From contig VBGR01000045.1 in the NCBI GenBank assembly GCA_005880695.1, forward strand, positions 55,326-119,325: a DNA stretch of 64,000 bases, given 5' to 3'. Under the pieces are notes generated by a model, which saw nothing but the letters and a program-made list of their open reading frames with translations, was not told the DNA's origin and made no database searches. The stretch is from Chloroflexota bacterium (GTDB lineage Bacteria > Chloroflexota > Dormibacteria > Dormibacterales > Dormibacteraceae). A program made the position numbers and the translations under genes. Positions 56,415 through 63,999 of the stretch are shown here, piece after piece (positions within the stretch are counted from its first letter, which is position 1; each line of letters starts with the position of its first letter).

Positions 56415-57371
56415 GTGACCGTGGTCGCGACGGGATCCGTCGCCTTCGACTACATCCTCACCTTCAAGGGCCGGTTCGCCGACCACATCCTGCCCGGCAA
56501 GACGCACATCCTGAACTTGAGCTTTCTCGTCGATACGCTCGAGAAGCGACGGGGCGGCGTGGCGGCCAACTACGCCTACAACCTGAACCTCCTCGGCTGC
56601 CCGGCCGCCATCCTGGCGACTGCGGGCCAGGATGCCGTCGAGTACAAGTCCTGGCTCGAGGACCAGGGCATCGATGCGCGCGGCCTGAAGATCCTCGCCG
56701 AGGAGCACACGGCCACCGGCTTCACCACCACCGACCTGGACGACAACCAGATCACCGGCTACTACGGGGGCGCCATGAACCGGGCGGCGGAGCTCGGCCT
56801 GGGCGACACCGTCTCGAGGCCGGAGGCTGTGATGATCGGGCCCAACGCACCCGCGGCCATGCTGCGGCTGGCCGAGGAGTGCCGCCTGCGGAAGGTGCCC
56901 TGGGTTTGGGACCCGGCCCACCAGCTGCCGCATCTAGGCAAGCCGGAGCTCGAGGAGGGCAGCCGGGGAGCCTGGATCGTGATCGGCAACGACTACGAGC
57001 TGGAGTTGATCCAGCAGCGGACCGGAAGAGACGTACCCGGGCTGCTCGAGCTTGCCGAGATCGTGGTCACCACCCTCGGCCGCCACGGCTCCCGCATCCA
57101 GACCAGCGGCAGGGCGATCGAGATCCCCGCCGCGCCGGCGCGCGAGGAGGTCGACCCGACCGGCGCCGGCGATGCCTACCGGTCGGGGTTGGTAGCAGGG
57201 CTCCTGCGCGGCCTCGATTTCGAGGAGGCCGGCCGCCTCGCTGCCCTGACCGCCACCTACGCGGTGGAGCAGACCGGGACCATCGAGCACCGCTTCACCA
57301 TGGCGGACTTCGCCGTCCGCTACCGTCAGGCTTTCGGCGCCTCCCTCCCGAGCACTTTCGCCGTCAGCTGA
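56415..57371 (+). CDS. PfkB family carbohydrate/nucleoside kinase
   Basis: A 318-residue ribokinase-fold kinase. 'VVATGSVAFDYILTFKGRFA' is the N-terminus, 'LEKRRGGVAANYAYNLNLLG' the first PfkB signature (GGVAANxA), and 'VDPTGAGDAYRSGLVAGLLR' the second, with catalytic Asp and anion hole GAGD. The overall pattern is near that of bacterial adenosine or cytidine kinases of this family, but substrate is inference. Its last 14 residues (FGASLPSTFAVS end) are encoded by a 53-bp sequence repeated at the end of the unrelated TetR gene at 58237. Start GTG. Confidence 0.87.
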   Translation: MTVVATGSVAFDYILTFKGRFADHILPGKTHILNLSFLVDTLEKRRGGVAANYAYNLNLLGCPAAILATAGQDAVEYKSWLEDQGIDARGLKILAEEHTATGFTTTDLDDNQITGYYGGAMNRAAELGLGDTVSRPEAVMIGPNAPAAMLRLAEECRLRKVPWVWDPAHQLPHLGKPELEEGSRGAWIVIGNDYELELIQQRTGRDVPGLLELAEIVVTTLGRHGSRIQTSGRAIEIPAAPAREEVDPTGAGDAYRSGLVAGLLRGLDFEEAGRLAALTATYAVEQTGTIEHRFTMADFAVRYRQAFGASLPSTFAVS

Positions 57372-57377
57372 GGCAGC
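57325..57377. repeat. 53-bp direct repeat, left copy
   Basis: This copy covers the 3' end and stop codon of the pfkB-like gene and matches 58826-58878 at 49 of 53 positions in the same orientation. On the minus strand it reads LPQLTAKVLGREAPKA-stop, the same peptide (one change) that ends the nitronate-monooxygenase-like protein at the right copy. Confidence 0.9.
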
Positions 57378-57573
57378 GTCGGCGCCCGGCGGAGGGGATC
57401 GGTCAGCCGCCCTCCGTCGCAGCCGTAGCAGATGTCGGACGGAGGCTGGCTCGTGGCGCCACATCTAGGGCAAAGAGCCGGCGGTCGCGGACCCGGAAGG
57501 CGATCTCTTGCCCCACGGCAACCACCAACAGCTTGCCGTCAAGCTCCAGCCGCGGCGATTCAGCTGAACTCAT
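57326..57573 (-). pseudogene. Possible frameshifted zinc-ribbon small protein
   Basis: From ATG 57573 the frame reads MSSAESPRLELDGKLLVVAV and GQEIAFRVRDRR, then continues as a poor, short frame to a stop at 57403 (56 residues). In another frame the next bases encode LCPRCGATSQPPSDICYGCD, a clear zinc ribbon with CPRCG and CYGCD, ending through the 53-bp repeat at LPQLTAKVLGREAPKA and a stop at 57326. One single-base indel near 57465 would join the two into an 80-odd-residue zinc-ribbon protein. It may be a decayed gene or a sequencing error; confidence is limited because the piece is short. Confidence 0.4.
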
Positions 57574-57614
57574 AACCGCGAGCCTCGACTTCCCACTTGA
57601 CGTCCAAGCTGACC

Positions 57615-58142
57615 TCAGCGGTCCTGCTCTCGCGACCGTCCGCCGGCGATCTTCAAGTTGTACTTCGCGGCGAGCTCACCCACCCACTCGGGGTGTGCCC
57701 TTGGGTTCTGGTACCGCTCTTGCAGGGCGGCGAGCTTTTCGAAATCGGGTGGTCCCTCAGCGGGGATCAACGTCACCATCTCCGCGAAGTAACGCTCGAG
57801 ACCGGCCGGGCAGATGATCTCCATCAGTCGAGCCGGCGCCGGGCCCGCATTCCAGAAGGTGTGAGGGATTCCCCGCGGCTTGAGCACGTAGGTGCCCGGC
57901 CCGGCCGTGAACTCGCTGTCGCCGATCCTGAAGCCGATCTCGCCTTCGAGGATGTACGAGCACTCGTCCTCGTTGGTGTGGACGTGCGGCGGCCCTAGCG
58001 CACCCGGAGCCATCGGGTGCTCCACGATTGCGAGGAGTCCGCCTGTGTCCTCGCCCGAGATCTTGAAGACCACGCCTCCTCCCGGGATGGAGACTTCCTG
58101 CCCCTCAGCCGGCCCCACCGTCAAGCGCGCATGGACTCCCAT
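57615..58142 (-). CDS. Cupin-domain protein (quercetinase-like)
   Basis: A 175-residue single-cupin protein. Motif 1 is 'PPHVHTNEDECSYILEGEIG' (two His and a Glu as metal ligands) and motif 2 is 'LKPRGIPHTFWNAGPAPARL' with the third His. The C-terminal tail is helical ('FEKLAALQERYQNPRAHPEW'). Related proteins include quercetin dioxygenases and cupin isomerases acting on aromatic or ketoacid substrates. It diverges from a TetR gene with about 95 nt between, and the two form the inside of a unit bounded by 53-bp direct repeats. The TetR protein probably controls it. Confidence 0.87.
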   Translation of the reverse strand: MGVHARLTVGPAEGQEVSIPGGGVVFKISGEDTGGLLAIVEHPMAPGALGPPHVHTNEDECSYILEGEIGFRIGDSEFTAGPGTYVLKPRGIPHTFWNAGPAPARLMEIICPAGLERYFAEMVTLIPAEGPPDFEKLAALQERYQNPRAHPEWVGELAAKYNLKIAGGRSREQDR

Positions 58143-58223
58143 AAGCCAACCTCCTAATCAGTAGACTGGCTTGTATACTGATCGCACCAGCCGCTATTGT
58201 CAAGGTTCGATGTACACTCCCGT

Positions 58224-58235
58224 TTACTGAAGTAA
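58224..58235. promoter_or_regulatory. Candidate operator between cupin and TetR genes
   Basis: TTACT-GA-AGTAA is a short inverted repeat ending one nucleotide before the TTG start of the TetR gene. The surrounding 58155-58235 is AT-richer than its flanks and contains related ACTG/TACTG pieces (TAGACTGG, TATACTGATC, TTTACTGAAG), which could be further half-sites or promoter elements for the divergent pair. This is suggestive only. Confidence 0.35.
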
Positions 58236-58236
58236 G

Positions 58237-58872
58237 TTGGCAGGAAAGTACCAGCTCAAGCGCCGCGCCGAGCGGCAGGAGGAGACCAGGCGGCGGATCG
58301 TGACGGCGGCCGTCGGACTGCATACGACCGTCGGGCCGGCGCACACGACCGACGCTGCGATCGCTCGGAAGGCCGGCGTCACCCGCGTCACCTATTACCG
58401 CCACTTCCCCGACGCGGTGTCACTCTTCCGCGCCTGCAGCGCCCACGGCCTCGAAGCCTGGCCACCGCCCGACCCGCAGCCGTGGTTGCAGATCAAAGAC
58501 CCGCGGGAACGCCTCACGACCGGATTAATGGAGCTCTACGAGTACTACCGGATGGCGGGCCCAGGACTGGTTGTGATAGGTCGCGACGTTCCGCTCCTGG
58601 ATCCCAAGCTGTTCGGGTCCCCGAGCCGGCTCGACGTAATTCGCGCCATCTCGAGGGTGCTGGCCGGGGGTTGGCATGCGCGCGGCCGCCGCGAGCGAGT
58701 CATCGGCGCAGCAGTGAACCACGCGGTCAACGTGAATACCTGGCAATCCCTGGTCCGGCAGCAAAGCCTCGACGAGACCGAGGCCGTGCAGCTGCTGGTG
58801 GCGATGGTGATGGCTGCGGCCGACGGTCAGGCTTTCGGAGCCGTCCTCCCGAGCACTTTCGCAGTCAGCTGA
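58237..58872 (+). CDS. TetR family transcriptional regulator
   Basis: A 211-residue TetR regulator. DNA-binding part: 'QEETRRRIVTAAVGLHTTVG', 'HTTDAAIARKAGVTRVTYYR', 'HFPDAVSLFRACSAHGLEAW'; the rest is a helical ligand domain. It diverges from the cupin gene and is its likely repressor. The final residues (FGAVLPSTFAVS) come from the right 53-bp repeat and are almost the same as the end of the PfkB protein, so the original C-terminus has probably been replaced. Start is TTG; no ATG is near. Confidence 0.87.
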   Translation: MAGKYQLKRRAERQEETRRRIVTAAVGLHTTVGPAHTTDAAIARKAGVTRVTYYRHFPDAVSLFRACSAHGLEAWPPPDPQPWLQIKDPRERLTTGLMELYEYYRMAGPGLVVIGRDVPLLDPKLFGSPSRLDVIRAISRVLAGGWHARGRRERVIGAAVNHAVNVNTWQSLVRQQSLDETEAVQLLVAMVMAAADGQAFGAVLPSTFAVS

Positions 58873-58878
58873 GGCAGC
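58826..58878. repeat. 53-bp direct repeat, right copy
   Basis: Matches 57325-57377 at 49 of 53 positions. It covers the 3' ends of both the TetR gene (plus strand) and the nitronate-monooxygenase-like gene (minus strand). The distance between copies is 1501 bp; recombination between them would remove the zinc-ribbon remnant, cupin and TetR genes and leave pfkB converging directly on the monooxygenase gene. Confidence 0.9.
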
Positions 58879-59807
58879 AGCGACTCGGCCTCGCGCACGA
58901 TCCTCTCAACCAGGTCGCCGGCGGCGGGCAGGTCCTTGATCAGCCCCACCACCTCGCCGGCGTAGAGCGCCATCTCATCGATGTCGCCGCGCCGGCGCGC
59001 CTCCTGCAGCTTCGCGCCGGCCTCGGCCGCCTGGCTGCGGAGCTCGGATTCGCGCCCGAGCCAGCGTTCGACCAGGGCGTTGCGGAGGGTGCGGGCCGCG
59101 GCCGGCTCGGGCCAGTCCGCCTCATTGGCAATGTCCGGGATGCGGGTGCGCAGCGTCTCCTGGCCGCCGGCCTCCAGGATCGCCAGCTTCCAGGAGTGGT
59201 CGATCGGCGCCTCCTTCGTGGCCAGGAAGCGGGTGCCGATAAGCACCGCCTCGGCGCCCAGAGCGAGCGCTGCCGCCAGTCCCCTTCCGTCACCGATCCC
59301 GCCTGACGCCACCACGGGGACGTCCCCGACTGCGTCGACGACCTGGGGGACCAGCGCGAACGTCGAAAGCAGCCCGACGTGGCCGCCACCCTCCTGGCCC
59401 TGCGCAACGATCAGATCCACACCCGCCTTCGCCGCGGCCTCGGCTCCAGGCACGTCCTGGACCATGTGCATGACAAGGCAACCCGCCTCATGGGCCGCTT
59501 CGACGTGGGGCGCCACATCGCCCCAGGCGGTCGACAGCACCGCCGGCTGCAGCTCGAGCACCGGTTCGACGTACTCGAGCGCGCCCCAGAGGAGGAGATT
59601 GAGGCCGAACGGGTTGGGAGTGAGCTCGCGAACCTTGGCCACCTCTGCTCTGATCAGATCGGCCGTTGGGTAGGTGGAGACTCCCAGGATGCCTAGGCCG
59701 CCCGCCCGGGAGACGGCCGCGACGAGCGCGGCGTCGGTCGACCCGGCCATGCCGGCGAGCAGGATGGGATGCCGAATGCCGAGCAGGTCGGTGACTCGGG
59801 TCCTCAT
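58827..59807 (-). CDS. Nitronate monooxygenase / NPD-like flavoprotein
   Basis: A 326-residue FMN-dependent TIM-barrel protein of the 2-nitropropane dioxygenase family. 'LLGIRHPILLAGMAGSTDAA' is the N-terminus, 'VSRAGGLGILGVSTYPTADL' follows, 'VDLIVAQGQEGGGHVGLLST' contains the Gln and the catalytic-site His, and 'VPVVASGGIGDGRGLAAALA' with 'GAEAVLIGTRFLATKEA' bind the FMN phosphate. Members oxidise nitronates or act as enoyl-ACP reductases (FabK). It ends a four-gene operon; its ATG overlaps the cyclase-family stop by 4 nt. Its C-terminus is in the right 53-bp repeat. Confidence 0.88.
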   Translation of the reverse strand: MRTRVTDLLGIRHPILLAGMAGSTDAALVAAVSRAGGLGILGVSTYPTADLIRAEVAKVRELTPNPFGLNLLLWGALEYVEPVLELQPAVLSTAWGDVAPHVEAAHEAGCLVMHMVQDVPGAEAAAKAGVDLIVAQGQEGGGHVGLLSTFALVPQVVDAVGDVPVVASGGIGDGRGLAAALALGAEAVLIGTRFLATKEAPIDHSWKLAILEAGGQETLRTRIPDIANEADWPEPAAARTLRNALVERWLGRESELRSQAAEAGAKLQEARRRGDIDEMALYAGEVVGLIKDLPAAGDLVERIVREAESLLPQLTAKVLGRTAPKA

Positions 59808-60595
59808 GCCGCGGACTCGACCAGCGCCAGCGGGCGGACGGGCGCTCCCGTGGCGCCCACGATCTTGAGCGGAGCCGCCACAAAGAGAAACTCGTGAACG
59901 GCGTCGCGAGCCAGCTCCTCCAGGTCGAGGACCTCGATGATGTGGATGCCGGCGTCGACCAGCAGCCGGACATGCACAGGCAGCTGGGTGTGCTGGGCGC
60001 CGGGAGCCAGCCACTCGAAAGCGATCGTGTCGGCACCGGCCACGCGCACCTCGCGGTCGGCCAGCCAGGCAGCCGCGCTCTCGTCCGGACCCGGCACGCC
60101 CGTGTCCCAGCCGACGTACGCCTCCTGGTCCTCATAACGCTCCACCGGCCAGCCGGTTCGGAACAGCACGGCGTCGCCCGCGCGGACCTCCACCCCGTGA
60201 TGGCGGCAGGCCGCCTCAATGTCGGCCGCAGTGATGGGCCGGCCGGCTTCGAGTGCCTGGCTGCCCTCGGCGGCTGCGACGTCGATCAGCACCCCTCGGC
60301 CGACCAGCGGGGCGATGGTCTCCGAGCCGTAGATGTGGAAGCGGCCGCCCCGAGAAGCCGTGTAGGCATCGTGGCCGCTGAAGAGCAGGCCTTCCCGCGA
60401 GAAGTGGGCGAAGGCGTCGATGTGGGTCCCGGTGTGGCCCGATGTCGTGATCAGCTCGTTGGCGCTCGAGGAGCCGTCCTCTCTCACGGCGTCCCCATGG
60501 CGCCGCTGGAGCGCCATCCGGAAAGGCGGATGGCCGGGCGCGACAGGGGTCGTGATCTCCAGCGGCCGTCCCAGGTCGTAGACCCTGTACTTCAC
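59804..60595 (-). CDS. Cyclase family protein (kynurenine formamidase-like metal hydrolase)
   Basis: A 263-residue protein of the Cyclase/KynB family. The zinc motif HxGTHxDxxxH is present as 'TSGHTGTHIDAFAHFSREG'; 'VKYRVYDLGRPLEITTPVAP' is the N-terminus and 'LFRTGWPVERYEDQEAY' follows the usual order. Known members hydrolyse N-formylkynurenine or isatin, or open amide rings. The GTG at 60595 overlaps the DinB-like stop by 4 nt; the longer reading upstream is shadow of the next gene. In this operon it may act on a carboxylic or amide intermediate of an aromatic or nitro compound. Confidence 0.87.
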   Translation of the reverse strand: MKYRVYDLGRPLEITTPVAPGHPPFRMALQRRHGDAVREDGSSSANELITTSGHTGTHIDAFAHFSREGLLFSGHDAYTASRGGRFHIYGSETIAPLVGRGVLIDVAAAEGSQALEAGRPITAADIEAACRHHGVEVRAGDAVLFRTGWPVERYEDQEAYVGWDTGVPGPDESAAAWLADREVRVAGADTIAFEWLAPGAQHTQLPVHVRLLVDAGIHIIEVLDLEELARDAVHEFLFVAAPLKIVGATGAPVRPLALVESAA

Positions 60596-61119
60596 GCCGG
60601 CAGCATCCGTTCCAGCTGCTCGACGTGCTCCTCCAGATGGTTCAGGAGCGGGTAGCGGGCGATGTGGTCGGCCGTGATGACCGTCCCGTGCGTGGTCCGG
60701 CACTCGCGCTTCAGCGCGGCCGCGTCGGCGGACCGCAGATATTGCGCGGTCCGGCGCTGGTCGGCGACGGCCTGCGCCAGCAGCTCGGGCGGTGGCGTTT
60801 TTGCCATCTCCTGGCCGATCACGTCGCGGAGATGGACGTTTCCGAGCAGGTCGAGCTCGCTCATCTGCCCGGATCCGACCTTGTAGGTAAGCATGCCGTA
60901 GAACTTGGAGAGGACCGCGATGTGGGCCAGCACCTCGTGCGACGTCCACCCGGAGGCGCCGTCGGATCCAGCCTCCGCCGTGACGCGTTTCCCGACTTTC
61001 TCGAGATGCGCCGAAGCCGCCTCCAGCCGGGCCGCCAGGGCCAGCCGCTCGCGGTCGATGAGCTGGTCTAGGAATGCTTCCAGGTCGCTGACCGTGAAGT
61101 CCTGGCTCTCGATCTTCAT
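60592..61119 (-). CDS. DinB-like (maleylpyruvate isomerase-type) helical protein
   Basis: A 175-residue four-helix protein of the DinB/YfiT group. The likely metal-binding His positions are in 'SGWTSHEVLAHIAVLSKFYG' (W-HxxxH) and the late 'ITADHIARYPLLNHLEEHVE'. The family includes mycothiol- or bacillithiol-dependent isomerases and transferases. The ATG at 61119 has AGGAG 10 nt before it and overlaps the stop of the enoyl-CoA hydratase gene by 4 nt; the cyclase-family gene overlaps its own stop in turn. Confidence 0.82.
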   Translation of the reverse strand: MKIESQDFTVSDLEAFLDQLIDRERLALAARLEAASAHLEKVGKRVTAEAGSDGASGWTSHEVLAHIAVLSKFYGMLTYKVGSGQMSELDLLGNVHLRDVIGQEMAKTPPPELLAQAVADQRRTAQYLRSADAAALKRECRTTHGTVITADHIARYPLLNHLEEHVEQLERMLPA

Positions 61120-61871
61120 CTGACGGATCTCCTTTTTTCGAGGGCCTCCCAATGGGCGGGGTCGGCCCAGGTGCCGGCGAAGTCGGCGGTGGCGGCGGCG
61201 GCGAGCTCCGGCCGGGCGTAGGGTTGCGCGGCTTCGAGCGCGCGCTTGATACCGGCCAGCGCACTTCGCGGCACAGCCGCCAGCTGTCCGGCCAGATCCT
61301 GCAGTCGAGACTCGAGGTCGGCCCGCGCGACGAGCTCCTCGAAAAGCCCGATCCGCTGGGCTTCCGCGGCGTCCAGCTCACGGCCGGTCGTGAGCAGAAG
61401 CAAGGCCTGGCCCCGACCGACAAGCGCGCCGAGCCGTTCGATGCCGCCCCAGGCGGGCATCAGGCCGAGCCGGGCCTGGGTGAATCCGATCCGAGCGTCC
61501 GCCACGGCGAGCCGGTAGTCGCAGGCCACTGCCACCTCGGCGCCACCGCCGATGGCGGGGCCGTTGACCACCGCGACGACCGGCATGGGCAGGGCCGGGA
61601 TCAGGTCGAGCGTCGACCGCATCCGGCGCGCCATGTCCAGGGCGAAAGCCGCATCGCGGTTGGACTCCAGCTCCTTCACGTCGCCGCCGGCGATGAAGGC
61701 GCGGTCCCCGGCGCCGCGCAGGAAGACCGCGTGCACCGCCCAGTCCGCGACCTGGCGGAGGGCCGAGTCGAGGCCGGCCATGGCGGCCTGGTTCAGGGCA
61801 TTGCGGGAGGCTGGCCGATCGATGGTGATGGTCGCGACGGGGCCGGACCGCTCCAGACGAACCTCACCCAC
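61116..61871 (-). CDS. Enoyl-CoA hydratase/isomerase family protein
   Basis: A 251-residue crotonase-fold protein. 'VATITIDRPASRNALNQAAM' is the N-terminus, the oxyanion strands are 'FIAGGDVKEL' and 'VAVVNGPAIGGGAEVAVACD', and 'GFTQARLGLMPAWGGIERLG' covers the catalytic loop; the Glu at the first hydratase position (usually 'EAxLGL') is replaced (QARLGL), so simple hydration is less certain and an isomerase or other role is possible. First gene of a tightly coupled operon with DinB-like, cyclase-family and NPD-like genes. Start GTG. Confidence 0.88.
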   Translation of the reverse strand: MGEVRLERSGPVATITIDRPASRNALNQAAMAGLDSALRQVADWAVHAVFLRGAGDRAFIAGGDVKELESNRDAAFALDMARRMRSTLDLIPALPMPVVAVVNGPAIGGGAEVAVACDYRLAVADARIGFTQARLGLMPAWGGIERLGALVGRGQALLLLTTGRELDAAEAQRIGLFEELVARADLESRLQDLAGQLAAVPRSALAGIKRALEAAQPYARPELAAAATADFAGTWADPAHWEALEKRRSVR

Positions 61872-61961
61872 GCTTCAGAAGATAGTTCTTGCTCTGAGCG
61901 CGGGTCCCGGTTTAGAACGTAAAGGCCCTTCCTTCTAGGCTCGCGCGCCGCAGCGCGCGGC

Positions 61962-61983
61962 GGGCAGGCCGAGTGGCCTGCCC
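61962..61983. other. Perfect 9-bp hairpin in the divergent intergenic region
   Basis: GGGCAGGCC-GAGT-GGCCTGCCC is a perfect inverted repeat between the enoyl-CoA hydratase and dienelactone hydrolase starts (61872-62096). A second hairpin-prone tract, GCGCGCCGCAGCGCGCGG, lies just before it. There is no T-run, so it is not a standard terminator; a regulatory or REP-like element is more likely. No gene is seen in this 225-nt gap. Confidence 0.55.
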
Positions 61984-62096
61984 CAGATAGAAAACAAGGG
62001 CAAACAGCCAAGGGCCAATCACTTGGGGGCGAGGCGCCGTTTCTTCTGAACCTGGTCCAACGGCACGAGGCCGCTCGACCATATCCTCTAACTGAG

Positions 62097-62852
62097 ATGT
62101 GCCACTCAGACATTTCCCGCCCGCCACTGCCGCCGATCCGCGGCGCTGCATCCGACCGGGGCCCGCTCGAACTCACGGCAAGCGACGGCAACCGGCTTCT
62201 CGCCTACGTGGCCCGGCCGGCCAAGCCGAGCGGCCGGGGCATGGTCGTCATGCCGGACGTGCGCGGCCTCCACGAGTTTTACAAAGACCTGGCCAGACGG
62301 TTCGCAGAGGCCGGTTTTGAGGCGATCGCCATCGACTACTTCGGGCGCACCGCGCCGACCGAGGACCGGAGCGAAGCCTTCGACTGGATGACGCACGTAA
62401 AGCAGCTGACTCCGGAGGGCACGGCGAGTGACGTGCGAGCCGCGGTTGAACACCTCCGCAGCGAGGCGGGCGGCAACAGCGAGGCGATCTTCACCGTCGG
62501 TTTCTGCATGGGCGGCAGGGCCTCCTGGCGGCAGTCCGCCGAGGGCCACGGGCTCGCCGGCGCGATCGGCTTTTATGGCGGCCAGCCGCTGAGCCTGGAG
62601 CCGGTGATCCCGAAGCTGGAGGCGCCGCTCCTGCTGTTGCTGGCGGGGCAGGACCAGGCCACGCCCGCGGACGACTTCCGGAAGTTCGAAAAGCTGCTCG
62701 GGCAGGCCGGCGTCGAATACGAGTCGCACACCTATCCGGATGCGCCGCACAGCTTCTTCGATCGCTCTTTCAAGGAGCACGCGGCCGCCTGCGAGGACGC
62801 CTGGCGGCGGATCCTCGACTTCACCGGCCGCCTGACGCCGGCAGCCGCCTAA
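62097..62852 (+). CDS. Dienelactone hydrolase family protein
   Basis: A 251-residue alpha/beta hydrolase of the DLH type. The nucleophile is Cys in 'VGFCMGGRASWRQSA' (GFCMGG), the Asp is in 'LLLLAGQDQATPADDF' and the His in 'TYPDAPHSFFDRSF'. DLH cleaves dienelactones in chlorocatechol breakdown; many homologues act on other esters. 'GRGMVVMPDVRGLHEFYKDL' is the usual strand 3 region. It is divergent from the enoyl-CoA hydratase operon, which carries other hydrolase/isomerase functions. The neighbouring EAL gene converges 10 nt away. Confidence 0.9.
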   Translation: MCHSDISRPPLPPIRGAASDRGPLELTASDGNRLLAYVARPAKPSGRGMVVMPDVRGLHEFYKDLARRFAEAGFEAIAIDYFGRTAPTEDRSEAFDWMTHVKQLTPEGTASDVRAAVEHLRSEAGGNSEAIFTVGFCMGGRASWRQSAEGHGLAGAIGFYGGQPLSLEPVIPKLEAPLLLLLAGQDQATPADDFRKFEKLLGQAGVEYESHTYPDAPHSFFDRSFKEHAAACEDAWRRILDFTGRLTPAAA

Positions 62853-62862
62853 GAGGGCTGCG

Positions 62863-63999
62863 CTAGGCGGTCGCGGGAGTCCCGGCCGCCCAGGGAGAGG
62901 CGGCGACCCAGCGCGCCAGCTGGCGTGCGGGCACCGGTCGCGAGAGCAGATAGCCCTGGATCACGTCGCACTCCAGCTCCACCAGCGTGTCCCAGGCAGC
63001 CTGCGTCTCGGCGCCTTCCGCCACCACGACCAGGCCCAGGTTGTGACCGAGGTCGATGGTCGACTGCACGATCGGGTTGACCTCCGCCGAGTCGCCCAGG
63101 CCGGCGATGAACGAGCGGTCGATCTTGACCTCGTTGACCGGCAGCTCTCGGATGTGAGCCAGGGACGAATACCCGATGCCGAAGTCGTCGATGGAGAGCA
63201 TCACCCCCATCGCGCGCATTCTCCTGGTCACCGCGACGGCCAGCTCGGGGTCAGCCATCAACTCGGTCTCCGTGATCTCCACCTTGAGCTCCTGGGGAGC
63301 GGCTCGCGCCTCCTCAAGGAGCCGGGCGACCAGGTTGGGCAGCTCTGGGTCCTGGAGGTTGCGCATCGAGAGGTTGACCGCGACGGGCACCTGCGTGCCC
63401 TTGGCCCGCCAGACGTGGGCCTCGGCCAGCGCCTCCCTGATGGTCCACTCACCGAGCTGACCGATCAGGCCCGATTCCTCCGCCAGAGACATGAACTCGT
63501 CCGGCGGCATCAAGCCGTGGCGCGGGTGGTCCCAGCGCACGAGTGCCTCGACGCCGGCCAGGCTGCGCGTGCGCACATCGATCTGGGGTTGGTAGTGGAG
63601 CACCAGCTGGCCCGCCCGGATAGCCTCGCGCAGCTCGCCGGCGAGGGCCATCCGGCCCGGGCTGTGGCGGTCCTGCTCCGGGCTGTAGACGGCGTGCCCG
63701 ACGCGGTTCTGCTTGGCAACGTACATCGCGATGTCGGCACGCCGCATCAAGGTCGCCGGGTCGGTGCCGTGCTCGGGGCTGATGGCGATGCCGATGCTGC
63801 CGCCGATCTGGAGGCGCTGTGATTCGATCGCGAACGGCTCCTGGAGTGCCGCGAGAAGGCGGCCGGCGGCATTGACCGCGCCCGCTTCGTCCCCCGCCGT
63901 GGGCAGCACGACAGCGAACTCGTCGCCGCCCAGCCGGGCGACCGTGTCCGATTCGCGGAGCTGCGCGTGGAGCCGGGGACCAACCTGCTGGAGGAGCTC
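62863..63999 (-). CDS. GGDEF-EAL cyclic-di-GMP enzyme (N-terminus outside window)
   Basis: The C-terminal 378 residues of a c-di-GMP protein entering from the right edge. 'RESDTVARLGGDEFAVVLPT' has an intact GGDEF, followed by 'IGGSIGIAISPEHGTDPATL' and 'MRRADIAMYVAKQNRVGHAV'. The EAL domain follows: 'LAGVEALVRWDHPRHGLMPP' (EALVRW), 'LKVEITETELMADPELAVAV', 'MLSIDDFGIGYSSLAHIREL' (DDFGxGYSS) and 'VNEVKIDRSFIAGLGDSAEV'. Both active sites look complete, so synthase and phosphodiesterase activity are both possible. Any sensor domain lies beyond the window. Confidence 0.92.
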   Translation of the reverse strand, partial: ELLQQVGPRLHAQLRESDTVARLGGDEFAVVLPTAGDEAGAVNAAGRLLAALQEPFAIESQRLQIGGSIGIAISPEHGTDPATLMRRADIAMYVAKQNRVGHAVYSPEQDRHSPGRMALAGELREAIRAGQLVLHYQPQIDVRTRSLAGVEALVRWDHPRHGLMPPDEFMSLAEESGLIGQLGEWTIREALAEAHVWRAKGTQVPVAVNLSMRNLQDPELPNLVARLLEEARAAPQELKVEITETELMADPELAVAVTRRMRAMGVMLSIDDFGIGYSSLAHIRELPVNEVKIDRSFIAGLGDSAEVNPIVQSTIDLGHNLGLVVVAEGAETQAAWDTLVELECDVIQGYLLSRPVPARQLARWVAASPWAAGTPATA

